Assembly (NCBI RefSeq): GCF_040730185.1
Contig: NZ_CP160402.1
Location: 4,154,001 to 4,218,000, forward strand
Length of the DNA stretch: 64,000 nt
Reading direction: 5' to 3'
Source of the DNA: Streptomyces sp. Je 1-332
GTDB lineage: Bacteria; Actinomycetota; Actinomycetes; Streptomycetales; Streptomycetaceae
Shown: positions 1 to 10,948 of the stretch, piece by piece
Position numbering within the stretch: the first letter of the stretch is position 1
Layout of the letters: the number at the start of each line of letters is the position of its first letter
Notes under the pieces: generated by a model
Database searches by the model: none
What the model was told of the DNA's origin: nothing
Seen by the model: the letters and a program-made list of their open reading frames with translations, nothing else
Made by a program: the position numbers and the translations under genes

Positions 1-212
1 TCGAGGCGCGGGCCGACGTGAGCGCCGTACTGGACACGGGCTTGCTCGGCGGCCTGCGACACCTTGGGTGCGAGGCGTGCACGGCTCTCGTGTGCGTAGT
101 GGACGGCCTGGTCCTTGGCCGTTCCGGCGTAGGGGGCCACCGCCTCCGCGGCATGCCGCACGCTGTCCCTAGCCGAACCGGTCGCGGCGCGCACGCTGTC
201 GATGCGGGTCAC
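1..212 (-). CDS. DUF5324 family protein, C-terminus outside window
   Basis: The reverse strand from 212 reads as an open frame to the window edge, about 70 residues, beginning MTRIDSVRAATGSARDSV and continuing with a helical, Ala/Arg/Gln-rich stretch containing AKDQAVHYAHESRARLAPKV. This is the N-terminus I recall for the Streptomyces DUF5324 proteins, which usually carry a later transmembrane segment (not visible here). The GTG start is preceded by GAGGAGGAGGATCCT, a strong ribosome site. It is divergent from the cyclophilin gene. Function is unknown. The family call rests on recall of its N-terminus, so it is fairly but not fully sure. Confidence 0.75.
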   Translation of the reverse strand, partial: MTRIDSVRAATGSARDSVRHAAEAVAPYAGTAKDQAVHYAHESRARLAPKVSQAAEQARVQYGAHVGPRL

Positions 213-464
213 AGGATCCTCCTCCTCGGTGGCTTATAGGTATGTCACCTTTCCACCCTTTCAAGGATCATGCCTTCCGGATGGCTCCGAGGCATGACGC
301 AGCCGGGCATCCGGGTGCGATCATTTTGATCAAATCGGTACAAGGAGAGTGCTTTGCCGACAATGCCACGGATCGTCGTGGAGCGCGCCCACTCCGTGAC
401 TACTCGTCGCAATCCGGTCCATGGGAGGATCGGGGGCGTCACAGAAGACAACGGAAGGCAGACC

Positions 465-998
465 GTGGCCGAGCGGCTTTACGCCACCCTGAAGACCAAC
501 CGAGGCGACATCGAGGTGCTGCTGCACCCCAACCACACGCCGAAGACGGTCAAGAACTTCGTCGAGCTCGCTCAGGGCGAGCGCGAGTGGGTCCACCCGG
601 AGACCGGCAAGAAGACCACGGACCGGCTCTACGACGGCACGGTCTTCCACCGCGTCATCAGTGGCTTCATGATCCAGGGCGGCGACCCGCTGGGCAACGG
701 CACGGGCGGCCCCGGCTACGAGTTCGAGGACGAGTTCCACCCCGACCTCGCCTTCGACAAGCCCTACCTGCTCGCCATGGCCAACGCCGGCCCGGGCACC
801 AACGGCTCCCAGTTCTTCGTGACGGTCTCCCCGACGGCCTGGCTCACCCGCAAGCACACCATCTTCGGCGAGGTCACGAACCCGGCGAGCCAGAAGGTCG
901 TCGACGACATCGCGGCCACGCAGACCAACCCGCGCACCGACCGCCCGGTGAACGACGTGGTCATCGAGTCCGTCGTCATCGAGACCCGCACCGCCTGA
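465..998 (+). CDS. Peptidyl-prolyl cis-trans isomerase, cyclophilin type
   Basis: A 177-residue cytoplasmic cyclophilin expected to catalyse cis-trans isomerisation of X-Pro bonds during folding. The single domain fills the protein: FHR at residues 61-63 (catalytic Arg63), MIQGGDPLGNGTG at 69-81, GSQFFVT at 114-120, Trp126 and His131, all hallmark positions. No signal peptide is seen. The frame is open further upstream to an ATG at 354, but homology starts at MAERLYATLKTNRG, and GGAAGG lies just before the GTG at 465, so this start is preferred. A perfect hairpin follows the gene. It is a monocistronic housekeeping gene, divergent from the DUF5324 gene. Confidence 0.95.
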   Translation: MAERLYATLKTNRGDIEVLLHPNHTPKTVKNFVELAQGEREWVHPETGKKTTDRLYDGTVFHRVISGFMIQGGDPLGNGTGGPGYEFEDEFHPDLAFDKPYLLAMANAGPGTNGSQFFVTVSPTAWLTRKHTIFGEVTNPASQKVVDDIAATQTNPRTDRPVNDVVIESVVIETRTA

Positions 999-1046
999 CA
1001 CCGGCGCGCATCGCCTGACACCGGCGCACCTCGCCAGGGAACCAAA

Positions 1047-1081
1047 CCGCCCCGCCCATCCGTAAAAGGAGGGCGGGGCGG
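1047..1081 (+). terminator. Rho-independent-like hairpin after the cyclophilin gene
   Basis: A perfect 11-bp GC stem (1047-1057 pairs with 1071-1081) has a 13-nt A-rich loop. It lies about 50 nt after the cyclophilin stop and 55 nt before the rhomboid start. There is no U tract, which is usual for Streptomyces terminators. Confidence 0.75.
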
Positions 1082-1136
1082 TGCGTTCGCGCGCGTGGGC
1101 GCGACCGTGCCGTCGTACGGACATTGAGGGGACCCC

Positions 1137-2033
1137 ATGGACCAGGCACCAGGCAGCCCGCAGGGGCCACAGGACGCATCGAGCCTGCCCCGTTGCTACC
1201 GCCACCCGGACCGCGAGACCGGCATCAGCTGCACGCGCTGCGAGCGTCCGATCTGCCCGGAATGCATGATCAGCGCCTCGGTCGGCTTCCAGTGCCCCGA
1301 GTGCGTGCGCGAGGGCTCGGGCACCGGACACGCGCCCGCGGCGAACCAGCCGCGCACCATCGCGGGGGGCTCGATCGCCACCGACCCGCGGCTGATCACC
1401 AAGATCCTGCTCGGTCTGAACGTCGCGGTGTTCATCGCGGTCCTTGCCATGGGGGACCGTCTGGTCAATGAGCTGGTGCTGGTCGGCCAGTGGCCTCCGT
1501 ACCCCTATGTCCCGGAGGACGGTGTCGCCGAAGGCCAGTGGTATCGCCTGGTCACGTCGATGTTCACGCACCAGGAGATCTGGCACATCGCGTTCAACAT
1601 GCTCGGCCTGTGGTGGCTCGGCGGCCCCCTGGAAGCGGCACTCGGCCGCGCCCGTTTCCTCTCGCTCTACGTGCTGTCCGGCCTGGCGGGCGGCGCGCTG
1701 ACCTACGTCGTCGCGGAGCCGGGCCAGGCCTCGCTCGGGGCGTCCGGGGCGATCTTCGGTCTGCTCGGCGCGACCGCGGTCCTGATGCGGCGCCTGAACT
1801 ACGACATGCGCCCCGTCATCGCGCTGCTCGCGCTGAACATGCTCTTCACCTTCACCTGGAGCGGCATCGCCTGGGAGGCGCACGTCGGCGGTCTGGTCGC
1901 CGGTGTCGCGATCGCGTACGGGATGGTGCACGCGCCCCGCGAGCGGCGAGCGCTCGTGCAGTGGGGGACCTGTGCCGTGGTGCTGGTCGTGGTCCTGGCG
2001 GCTGTGGTCATCAGGACCGCGCAGCTCGTCTGA
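1137..2033 (+). CDS. Rhomboid family intramembrane serine protease with N-terminal zinc-binding region
   Basis: A 298-residue integral membrane protein. Residues 20-56 carry a B-box-like cluster (Cys20, His23, Cys32, Cys35, Cys40, Cys43, Cys53, Cys56) that probably binds zinc. The rhomboid core follows with about six or seven membrane helices. His150 and Asn154 (HIAFN) suit the oxyanion region, Ser203 in GASGAIFG is the nucleophile, and His249 in AHVGG completes the dyad. It should cleave single-pass membrane proteins within the bilayer; the substrate is unknown. The ATG at 1137 is preceded by GAGGGGA. A long non-coding segment with DnaA boxes follows. Confidence 0.93.
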   Translation: MDQAPGSPQGPQDASSLPRCYRHPDRETGISCTRCERPICPECMISASVGFQCPECVREGSGTGHAPAANQPRTIAGGSIATDPRLITKILLGLNVAVFIAVLAMGDRLVNELVLVGQWPPYPYVPEDGVAEGQWYRLVTSMFTHQEIWHIAFNMLGLWWLGGPLEAALGRARFLSLYVLSGLAGGALTYVVAEPGQASLGASGAIFGLLGATAVLMRRLNYDMRPVIALLALNMLFTFTWSGIAWEAHVGGLVAGVAIAYGMVHAPRERRALVQWGTCAVVLVVVLAAVVIRTAQLV

Positions 2034-2062
2034 ACCCCGCCGTTGCCATCCGATGGCCAAAG

Positions 2063-2273
2063 TTGTCCACAGCGTGTGCCCGCGGCTGTGCATTCCGTGG
2101 GGAACAACAGTGCCCCTTGTTGCTGACCTGGGTTTCCCCAGGAAGGACAAGGGGCCTGTGAGGGCTTGCATGGCGATCAGCCAGTCATACCGGCGTCAAC
2201 GCCCCGAGAGTTATCCACAGATCGTCTTTCTTTTCCCCAGCCGGGGCCGGGGTGTGGATAGCGCTGTGGATAA
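2063..2273. promoter_or_regulatory. DnaA-box cluster in the rhomboid-crgA intergenic region
   Basis: This lies in a 332-nt gene-free stretch (2034-2365). Perfect DnaA boxes are TTGTCCACA at 2063-2071, TTATCCACA at 2211-2219 and the reverse complement TGTGGATAA at 2265-2273. A one-mismatch copy, TGTGGATAG, sits at 2253-2261, only 3 bp from the last box and in the same orientation. Closely spaced boxes are the arrangement bound best by Streptomyces DnaA. The region lacks oriC features such as dnaA/dnaN flanks or an AT-rich unwinding element, so it is read as an off-origin DnaA-binding cluster. Confidence 0.7.
2113..2154 (+). terminator. Bipartite hairpin after the rhomboid gene
   Basis: CCCCTTGT at 2113-2120 pairs with ACAAGGGG at 2147-2154, and an inner CCTGGG at 2127-2132 pairs with CCCAGG at 2137-2142. 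The two stems are separated by internal loops. It lies 80 nt past the rhomboid stop, between two DnaA boxes, and may end that transcript. Confidence 0.5.
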
Positions 2274-2320
2274 CTCAGGGCAAGGCTTGCGCGCAGCGCC
2301 GCGGCTGTGGCCCCCGAAGG

Positions 2321-2383
2321 GGCGCTACTTCCACAGCGTGAGGCGCTACTTCCACAGCGTGGGCACTACTTCCACTGCGTGGA
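2321..2383. repeat. Three 21-bp tandem repeats across the crgA 3' end
   Basis: Units at 2321-2341 and 2342-2362 are identical but for the last base (core GCGCTACTTCCACAGCGTG). A third, diverged unit at 2363-2383 contains the crgA stop codon and its last Trp-Lys codons. Each unit repeats the antisense of TGGAAGTAG, so the crgA tail and stop appear to have been locally multiplied downstream of the gene. Confidence 0.8.
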
Positions 2384-2620
2384 GACGCCGAACCCCGCGG
2401 CGATGAAGCCGAAGCCGACCACGATGTTCCAGTTGCCCAGCGGGTCGATCGGCAGCTTGCCGTCGGTGACGTAGAAGACGACGATCCAGGCGAGCCCGAT
2501 GAGGAACATCGCGAGCATCACCGGAGCCACCCAGCTTCGACTGGTCAGCTTGATGTTCGTCGCCTTCTTCGCGGGCGGCGTGTAATCGTCGGCCTTCTTG
2601 CGGATCCGTGACTTCGGCAC
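2366..2620 (-). CDS. crgA: Cell division inhibitor CrgA
   Basis: An 84-residue membrane protein with the family layout: a basic cytoplasmic N-terminus ([16 protein letters not shown]), helix one around residues 32-52 ([20 protein letters not shown]), a short loop containing [10 protein letters not shown], and helix two near the C-terminus. CrgA is known in Streptomyces to coordinate septum formation by interfering with FtsZ-ring assembly during aerial growth, and in mycobacteria to bind division proteins and penicillin-binding proteins. The GTG start at 2620 is preceded by AGGAGA. It is divergent from the DUF881 gene. The stop lies inside a 21-bp tandem repeat. Confidence 0.95.
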   Translation of the reverse strand: MPKSRIRKKADDYTPPAKKATNIKLTSRSWVAPVMLAMFLIGLAWIVVFYVTDGKLPIDPLGNWNIVVGFGFIAAGFGVSTQWK

Positions 2621-2712
2621 GAGGGTCTCTCCTGTCGATACGGGGAGCTGAGCCCTCCCCCGGGCGTCCGTTAGCGTAGTGCTTCCGCGGCGCTGAAGGA
2701 GATAAGGGTACG

Positions 2713-3483
2713 TTGAGCAATTCCGCCGACTCCCCCACAGGTCCGGGTCGCCGTCCCCGTTGGCGGCCGGTTCGGCTCCTGACAGCCGCCGTTTTCGCGC
2801 TCGCGGGCCTCATCTTCTTCACCAGCTTCAACACGGCCAAGGGCACGAACATCCGCACCGACGCCTCGCTCCTGAAGCTCTCCGACCTGATCGAGGAGCG
2901 CAGCCACAAGAACGGCAAGCTGGACGAGTCAAACGGCACGCTGCGCGACGACGTCGAATCCCTGGCCGAGCGCGACAACGGCGGCACGAAGGCCGACGAC
3001 GCGCGGCTCAAGGCCCTGGAGAAGAACGCGGGTACGAAGAAGCTCAGCGGCGACGCCGTCTCCGTCACCCTCGCCGACGCCCCGCCGAACGCCACCGCCA
3101 AGCTCCCCGGCTACCCCGAGCCGCAGCCCAACGACCTCGTCATCCACCAGCAGGACCTCCAGGCCGTGGTCAACGCGCTCTGGCAGGGCGGCGCCGAGGG
3201 CATCAAGGTCATGGACCAGCGGCTCATCTCCACCAGCGCCGTGCGCTGCGTGGGAAACACCCTGATCCTCCAGGGGCGCGTCTACTCCCCTCCGTACAAG
3301 GTGACCGCGGTCGGTGACCCGGAGAAGCTCAAGACGGCGCTCGCCGCGTCCCCGGAGATCCAGAACTACATGCTGTACGTCAACGCCTACGGCCTCGGCT
3401 GGAAAGTCGACGACGATGGGGCGGTGACTCTTCCCGGCTACTCGGGCACAGTGGATCTCCACTACGCGAAGCCCGTGGAGTAA
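2713..3483 (+). CDS. DUF881 family membrane-anchored protein
   Basis: A 256-residue protein with a short Pro/Arg-rich cytoplasmic tail, one transmembrane helix at about residues 20-37 ([18 protein letters not shown]), a charged coiled-coil-like region rich in Glu/Lys (about 50-110), and a conserved DUF881 domain containing [24 protein letters not shown] and a late Cys. The family is found near division and envelope genes in actinobacteria and Firmicutes; its biochemical role is not established. The start is TTG at 2713, supported by GGAGATAAGGG just upstream and by the position of the membrane segment. It heads a run of sortase genes on the same strand. Confidence 0.85.
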   Translation: MSNSADSPTGPGRRPRWRPVRLLTAAVFALAGLIFFTSFNTAKGTNIRTDASLLKLSDLIEERSHKNGKLDESNGTLRDDVESLAERDNGGTKADDARLKALEKNAGTKKLSGDAVSVTLADAPPNATAKLPGYPEPQPNDLVIHQQDLQAVVNALWQGGAEGIKVMDQRLISTSAVRCVGNTLILQGRVYSPPYKVTAVGDPEKLKTALAASPEIQNYMLYVNAYGLGWKVDDDGAVTLPGYSGTVDLHYAKPVE

Positions 3484-3515
3484 GCCGCCTGTGGAGTAAG
3501 CCGCTGGGGGAGCCT

Positions 3516-4211
3516 GTGTCGGTGCGAGTGCTGTTGAGAACGTTCAGCGAACTGTGCATCACCGTCGGCACGTTGATCGTGCTCTTCGTGGCGTACGTCC
3601 TGTTCTGGACCGGTGTGAAGGCCGACAACGCCATGGACAGCCAGATCGACACCCTGCAGGACCGGTGGGCGCAGGGTTCGGTGCCCTCCGGGACGGACGA
3701 CAAGCCCACCGAGAGCACTCCGAAGAAGCCCGGCCCCTACGAGGACGGCAAGCCCTTCGCCGTCATGTACATCCCGCGGCTTGGTTTCACGTGGAACAAG
3801 CCGGTGCTCCAGGGCACCGGAACCGAAACCCTCAAGAAGGGCCTCGGTCACTACGGGGACACCGCGCAGCTCGGCCAGAAGGGCAACTTCGCCGTGGCGG
3901 GCCATCGCCGTACCTACGGAGACCCGTTCAAGGACTTCCCGAAGCTGCGGCCGGACGACGCCGTGGTCCTGACCGACGGCACCACGTGGTTCACGTACCG
4001 CATCGACAACAAGCCCTACAAGACGCTGCCCGGCGACGTAGGGGTCATCGACGCGGTACCACGCAAGTCCGGATACGACGGGCCGGGCCGTTACCTCACC
4101 CTTACCACCTGTGAGCCAGAGTGGGGTCACAGCCACCGGTTGATCGTCTGGGCGCACCTCGATGGCACCCAGCCCGTCGAGGCCGGGAAACCGGAGGCAC
4201 TGCGCCGTTAG
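3516..4211 (+). CDS. Class E sortase
   Basis: A 231-residue membrane-anchored transpeptidase. An N-terminal helix at about 12-33 is followed by the sortase beta-barrel, with His130 (AVAGHR), catalytic Cys199 (TLTTC) and Arg208 (HRLIVWAH) in the expected order. Class E enzymes, known from Streptomyces SrtE1/SrtE2, recognise LAXTG signals and attach chaplins and other surface proteins to peptidoglycan. The GTG start at 3516 is preceded by GGGGGAGCC. It begins 32 nt after the DUF881 gene, so co-transcription is likely. It is the most divergent of the three sortases here, and whether it shares their substrates is unknown. Confidence 0.92.
   Translation: MSVRVLLRTFSELCITVGTLIVLFVAYVLFWTGVKADNAMDSQIDTLQDRWAQGSVPSGTDDKPTESTPKKPGPYEDGKPFAVMYIPRLGFTWNKPVLQGTGTETLKKGLGHYGDTAQLGQKGNFAVAGHRRTYGDPFKDFPKLRPDDAVVLTDGTTWFTYRIDNKPYKTLPGDVGVIDAVPRKSGYDGPGRYLTLTTCEPEWGHSHRLIVWAHLDGTQPVEAGKPEALRR
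3783..3798. other. Degenerate parS-like site inside a sortase gene
   Basis: GGTTTCACGTGGAACA differs from the 16-bp parS consensus at two positions, one in the core arm. It is fully inside the sortase reading frame, so it may be a chance match. Streptomyces ParB tolerates some variation, hence it is listed at low confidence. Confidence 0.25.
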
Positions 4212-4242
4212 TCTGGTGCCGTACGGCTACGGAAGGGACGGC

Positions 4243-4404
4243 ATGTACGGCTGGATCTGGCGGCATCTGCCGGGAAACGCATGGATTAGGGCACTGCTTT
4301 CGCTGGTGCTCGTCTTCGCTGTGGTCTACGTGCTCTTCCAGTACGTCTTCCCCTGGGCGGAGCCGCTGCTTCCCTTCAACGATGTGACGGTGGACGGCCA
4401 GTGA
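4243..4404 (+). CDS. Small membrane protein coupled to pabA
   Basis: A 53-residue protein starting MYGWIWRHLPGNAWIRALLS, with a single hydrophobic helix (LLSLVLVFAVVYVLFQYVF) and a short acidic tail ending TVDGQ. The ATG at 4243 is preceded by GGAAGGGA; the longer frame from 4162 overlaps the preceding sortase and has no ribosome site. Its TGA overlaps the pabA GTG (GTGA), implying translational coupling. I recall similar short proteins at this place in Streptomyces but no function. It could be an assembly partner for the neighbouring sortases; that is inference. Confidence 0.75.
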   Translation: MYGWIWRHLPGNAWIRALLSLVLVFAVVYVLFQYVFPWAEPLLPFNDVTVDGQ

Positions 4405-5050
4405 GCATCGTCGGGCGGCCGGGCCGCATCCTCGTGGTCGACAACTACGACAGCTTCGTCTTCAACCTCGTCCAGTACCTCTACCAGCTGGGCGCCGAGT
4501 GCGAGGTCCTGCGCAACGACCAGGTCGAGCTGCGGCACGCGCAGGACGGCTTCGACGGCGTCCTGCTGTCCCCGGGACCCGGCACGCCTGAGCAGGCGGG
4601 CGTCTGCGTCGACATGGTGCGTCACTGCGCCGACACCGGGGTGCCCGTGTTCGGCGTCTGCCTCGGCATGCAGTCGATGGCGGTGGCGTACGGCGGAGTG
4701 GTGGACCGGGCGCCGGAATTGCTGCACGGCAAGACGTCCCCGGTGGTCCACGACGGCAAGGGCGTCTTCGCCGGGCTGCCGTCGCCGTTCACCGCGACGC
4801 GCTACCACTCGCTGGCCGCCGAGCCGGCCACGGTTCCGGCCCAGCTTGAGGTGACCGCGCGTACGGACGACGGCATCATCATGGGCCTGCGCCACCGTGA
4901 ACTGCTGGTCGAGGGCGTGCAGTTCCACCCCGAGTCGGTGCTCACCGAGCACGGTCACCGCATGCTCGCCAACTGGCTGGTCGAGTGCGGGGACACGGGA
5001 GCCGTTGGCCGATCGAGTGGTCTTGCCCCGGTGGTGGGCAGGGCCACGGC

Positions 5051-5054
<4 letters not shown>
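4401..5054 (+). CDS. pabA: Aminodeoxychorismate / anthranilate synthase glutamine amidotransferase subunit
   Basis: A 217-residue class I glutamine amidotransferase. The triad is visible: Cys87 in GVCLGMQ, His176 and Glu178 in QFHPES, with LLSPGPGTPEQAG at 55-67 forming the oxyanion region. It hydrolyses glutamine and hands ammonia to a chorismate-binding partner to make aminodeoxychorismate (folate) or anthranilate (tryptophan); the partner subunit is not in this window, so the pathway cannot be settled from context. It starts at a GTGA overlap with the small membrane protein and ends at a GTGA overlap with a sortase, an odd metabolic insert in an envelope operon. Confidence 0.9.
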
Positions 5055-6376
<1,322 letters not shown>

Positions 6377-6400
6377 AACGGTGAGAACGGGGCAGATCCA

Positions 6401-7195
6401 GTGGCAGCCACGACCGACCACGACGAGGAGCAGGCCGGGAAGCGGACCGGGGGGCGGACCGACGAGCAGGCCGATACGCAGGAGAAGCAGGCCGAAGCGC
6501 CCGCGCCCGCCCGCACGCGACGGCCACGGGGACGAGGCCCCATCGCCACGGCGGTCAGCGTCTTCGGCGAACTCCTCATCACCGCGGGCCTGGTGCTCGG
6601 CCTCTTCGTCGTCTACTCCCTGTGGTGGACCAACGTCGTCGCGGACCGCGAGGCGCACAAACAGGGCGACAGGGTGCGCGACCGCTGGGCGGGCGGCCCG
6701 GGGGACCTGAACACCAAGGACGGCATCGGCTTCCTGCACGTGCCCGCGATGGGCAACGGCGACATCCTGGTCAAGAAGGGCACGAGCAGCAAAGAGCTGA
6801 ACAACGGCATCGCGGGTTACTACCAGGACCCGATCAAGTCGGCCCTTCCCCAGGACAAGGAAGGCAACTTCACGCTGGCCGCGCACCGCGACGGCCACGG
6901 CGCGAAGTTCCACAAGATCGACAAGATCAAGAAGGGCGACGCGATCGTCTTCGAGTCCCGGGACAAGTGGTACGTGTACAAGGTGTACTCGACGCTGCCC
7001 GAGACCTCGAAGTACAACGTGAAGGTCCTGAACCCGGTCCCGAAGGAATCAGGCGCGAAGAAGCCCGGCCGCTACATCACCCTGACGACGTGCACGCCGG
7101 TCTACACGTCCAACTACCGCTACGTGGTGTGGGGCGAGCTGGAGCGCATCGAGAAGGTCGACAACAAGAGGACGCCGCCGGCCGAGCTGGAGTGA
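6401..7195 (+). CDS. Class E sortase
   Basis: A 264-residue sortase with a charged cytoplasmic tail of about 45 residues, a membrane helix at about 50-76 (FGELLITAGLVLGLFVVYSLWW), and a catalytic domain with His162 (LAAHRDGHG), Cys231 (TLTTC) and Arg240 (YRYVVWGE). It lies 24 nt after the preceding sortase and is closer to it in sequence than to the first one, consistent with the known SrtE1-SrtE2 pair that jointly anchors chaplins in S. coelicolor. The GTG start at 6401 follows a weak GGGGCAG ribosome site. A 23-bp hairpin terminates the run. Confidence 0.92.
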   Translation: MAATTDHDEEQAGKRTGGRTDEQADTQEKQAEAPAPARTRRPRGRGPIATAVSVFGELLITAGLVLGLFVVYSLWWTNVVADREAHKQGDRVRDRWAGGPGDLNTKDGIGFLHVPAMGNGDILVKKGTSSKELNNGIAGYYQDPIKSALPQDKEGNFTLAAHRDGHGAKFHKIDKIKKGDAIVFESRDKWYVYKVYSTLPETSKYNVKVLNPVPKESGAKKPGRYITLTTCTPVYTSNYRYVVWGELERIEKVDNKRTPPAELE

Positions 7196-7227
7196 GGCCG
7201 AGCCGGAGCGAGCCCGGCGCCGCGTAT

Positions 7228-7278
7228 GAAGAAGGGCCCCGGACACCGCCAGGCAGGCGGTGTCCGGGGCCCTTCTTC
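7228..7278. terminator. Bidirectional terminator between sortase operon and pknB
   Basis: A perfect 23-bp inverted repeat (7228-7250 with 7256-7278) with a 5-nt loop lies between convergent genes. The stem begins GAAGAAGGGCC and ends GGCCCTTCTTC, giving A/T-containing flanks in both directions, so it can serve both transcripts. Confidence 0.92.
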
Positions 7279-7309
7279 GTGTACTGAACGAGGACGGGCC
7301 CGGAAGGGG

Positions 7310-9316
<2,007 letters not shown>

Positions 9317-9484
9317 AGCTAATCCAGCCCTCTCCGTCAGTCCCGACCGCACCCTTGTGTGGTCCGGCGGTGTGCTGTCCGGGCATACCGTACCCGGCTC
9401 GCCTTACGTGACCCGGCCACGACCGTCACCCGATACAGGACCGGTATCGCAACGTGCACTGATGTGAAGAGGCCGTGACGGGGG

Positions 9485-10948
9485 TCACTTCTTGCTGTCC
9501 AGAACCGCCTTCATCACGTCCTTGGCGATCGGGGCGGCCAGACCACCACCGGAGATGTCGTCGCGGCTGGCCTTGCTGTCCTCGACGACCACGGCGACGG
9601 CCACCGGCGAACCGGAGTCGGTCTTGGCGTAGCTGATGAACCAGGCGTAGGGGTTCTCGCTGTTGTCGACGCCGTGCTGGGCCGTACCGGTCTTGCCGCC
9701 GACGGTGACGCCGTCGATCTTGGCGTTGGTGCCGGTGCCGTCGTTGATGACGGTCTCCATGATGTCCTGGAGCTTTTGGGCGTTCTCCTCGGACAGCGGC
9801 CGGCTCATCTCCTTGGGCGCGTGCTTCTCGATCACGTCGAGGTTCGGCGCCTGCAGCTCGCTGACCATGTACGGCTCCATCAGCTTGCCGTCGTTGGCGA
9901 TGGCCGAGGCGACCATGGCCATCTGCAGCGGCGTCGCGGCCGTCTCGAACTGGCCGATGGAGGAGAGCGCGGTCTGCGGCCTGTCCATCTTCTTGGGGAA
10001 GACGGAGGCGTTCGAACGGACGGGCACGAACTGCTCTTCATTGAAGCCGAACTTCTCGGCCGTCTCGAGCATCTTGTCCTTGCCGAGGTCCGAGCCGATC
10101 TTGCCGAAGACGGTGTTGCAGGACACCCGCAGCGCGTTACGCAGCGAGGCGTTCTTGCAGGGAATGTCGCCCTCGTTCGGCAGCGGCGTCTGGGAGTCGG
10201 GCAACGTCCAGGGCAGCGGGGACTCGGTCGGCGCGTCGACGTCCTTGTACAGATCGTGCTCGAGGGCCGCCGCGGCGGTGACCGCCTTGAAGGTGGAGCC
10301 GGGCGGGTAGGTCTCGCGCAGGGCGCGGTTGAGCATCGGCTGGTCTTTGTCCTTGTCCAGCTTCCCGAACTCCTCGGCCTCTTCGTTCGTGTTGCCCGCG
10401 AAGGTCGAGGGGTCGTACGAAGGAGCGGAAGCCAGGGCCAGGATCGCGCCGGTCGACGGGTCGAGCGCGGCGACCGCGCCCTTGCCGCGGCCCTTCAGAC
10501 CGTCGTACGCGGCCTTCTGCGCGGCCGCGTTCAGGGTGGTGACGGCGTTGCCGCCCTCCTTCTTCTTGCCCGTGATCATGTCCAGGCTGCGGGTGAAGAA
10601 GAGCCGGTCGTCGTTGCCGGTGAGGATGCCGTCCTCGATGGACTCGATCTGCGTGGCGCCGATGCGCTGCGAGGCGAAGCCGGTGACGGGGGACCACATG
10701 GGCCCGTTCTTGTACGTCCGCTTGTACTTGAAGTCACCGCTGCCGGCCTCTTTGGACCCGGTGATGGCCTTGCCGTCGACGATGATGTCGCCGCGCGGCT
10801 GGGCGTACCGCTCGATGGAGACGCGGCGGTTCTTGTCGTGCTCGGCCAGCGTGTCGGCCTGTACGTACTGAAGCCAGTTGTCCCTGGCGAGCAGGGCGAG
10901 GACGAGCAGCCCGCAGAAGACCGCGATCCGGCGCAGGGGCTTGTTCAC
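9485..10948 (-). CDS. pbpA: Penicillin-binding protein, class B transpeptidase (PbpA)
   Basis: A 487-residue membrane-anchored D,D-transpeptidase. An uncleaved N-terminal helix (about 8-22) precedes a dimerisation region and the transpeptidase domain with STFK at 218-221 (nucleophile Ser218), SCN at 276-278 and KTG at 419-421. It crosslinks peptidoglycan and is expected to work with the SEDS glycosyltransferase encoded just before it, whose stop overlaps this GTG start (GTGA at 10945-10948). In Mycobacterium the orthologue is a PknB target needed for septation; that role is inferred here. Confidence 0.95.
   Translation of the reverse strand: MNKPLRRIAVFCGLLVLALLARDNWLQYVQADTLAEHDKNRRVSIERYAQPRGDIIVDGKAITGSKEAGSGDFKYKRTYKNGPMWSPVTGFASQRIGATQIESIEDGILTGNDDRLFFTRSLDMITGKKKEGGNAVTTLNAAAQKAAYDGLKGRGKGAVAALDPSTGAILALASAPSYDPSTFAGNTNEEAEEFGKLDKDKDQPMLNRALRETYPPGSTFKAVTAAAALEHDLYKDVDAPTESPLPWTLPDSQTPLPNEGDIPCKNASLRNALRVSCNTVFGKIGSDLGKDKMLETAEKFGFNEEQFVPVRSNASVFPKKMDRPQTALSSIGQFETAATPLQMAMVASAIANDGKLMEPYMVSELQAPNLDVIEKHAPKEMSRPLSEENAQKLQDIMETVINDGTGTNAKIDGVTVGGKTGTAQHGVDNSENPYAWFISYAKTDSGSPVAVAVVVEDSKASRDDISGGGLAAPIAKDVMKAVLDSKK

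Noticed and set aside
330..2171. Long reverse-strand open frame across the cyclophilin and rhomboid genes
   Set aside because: Shadow of two well-supported forward genes; in 70%-plus GC DNA the antisense frame often lacks stops. Its translation has no family signature.
2034..2365. The replication origin oriC itself
   Set aside because: Too few boxes (Streptomyces oriC has many more), no dnaA or dnaN beside it.
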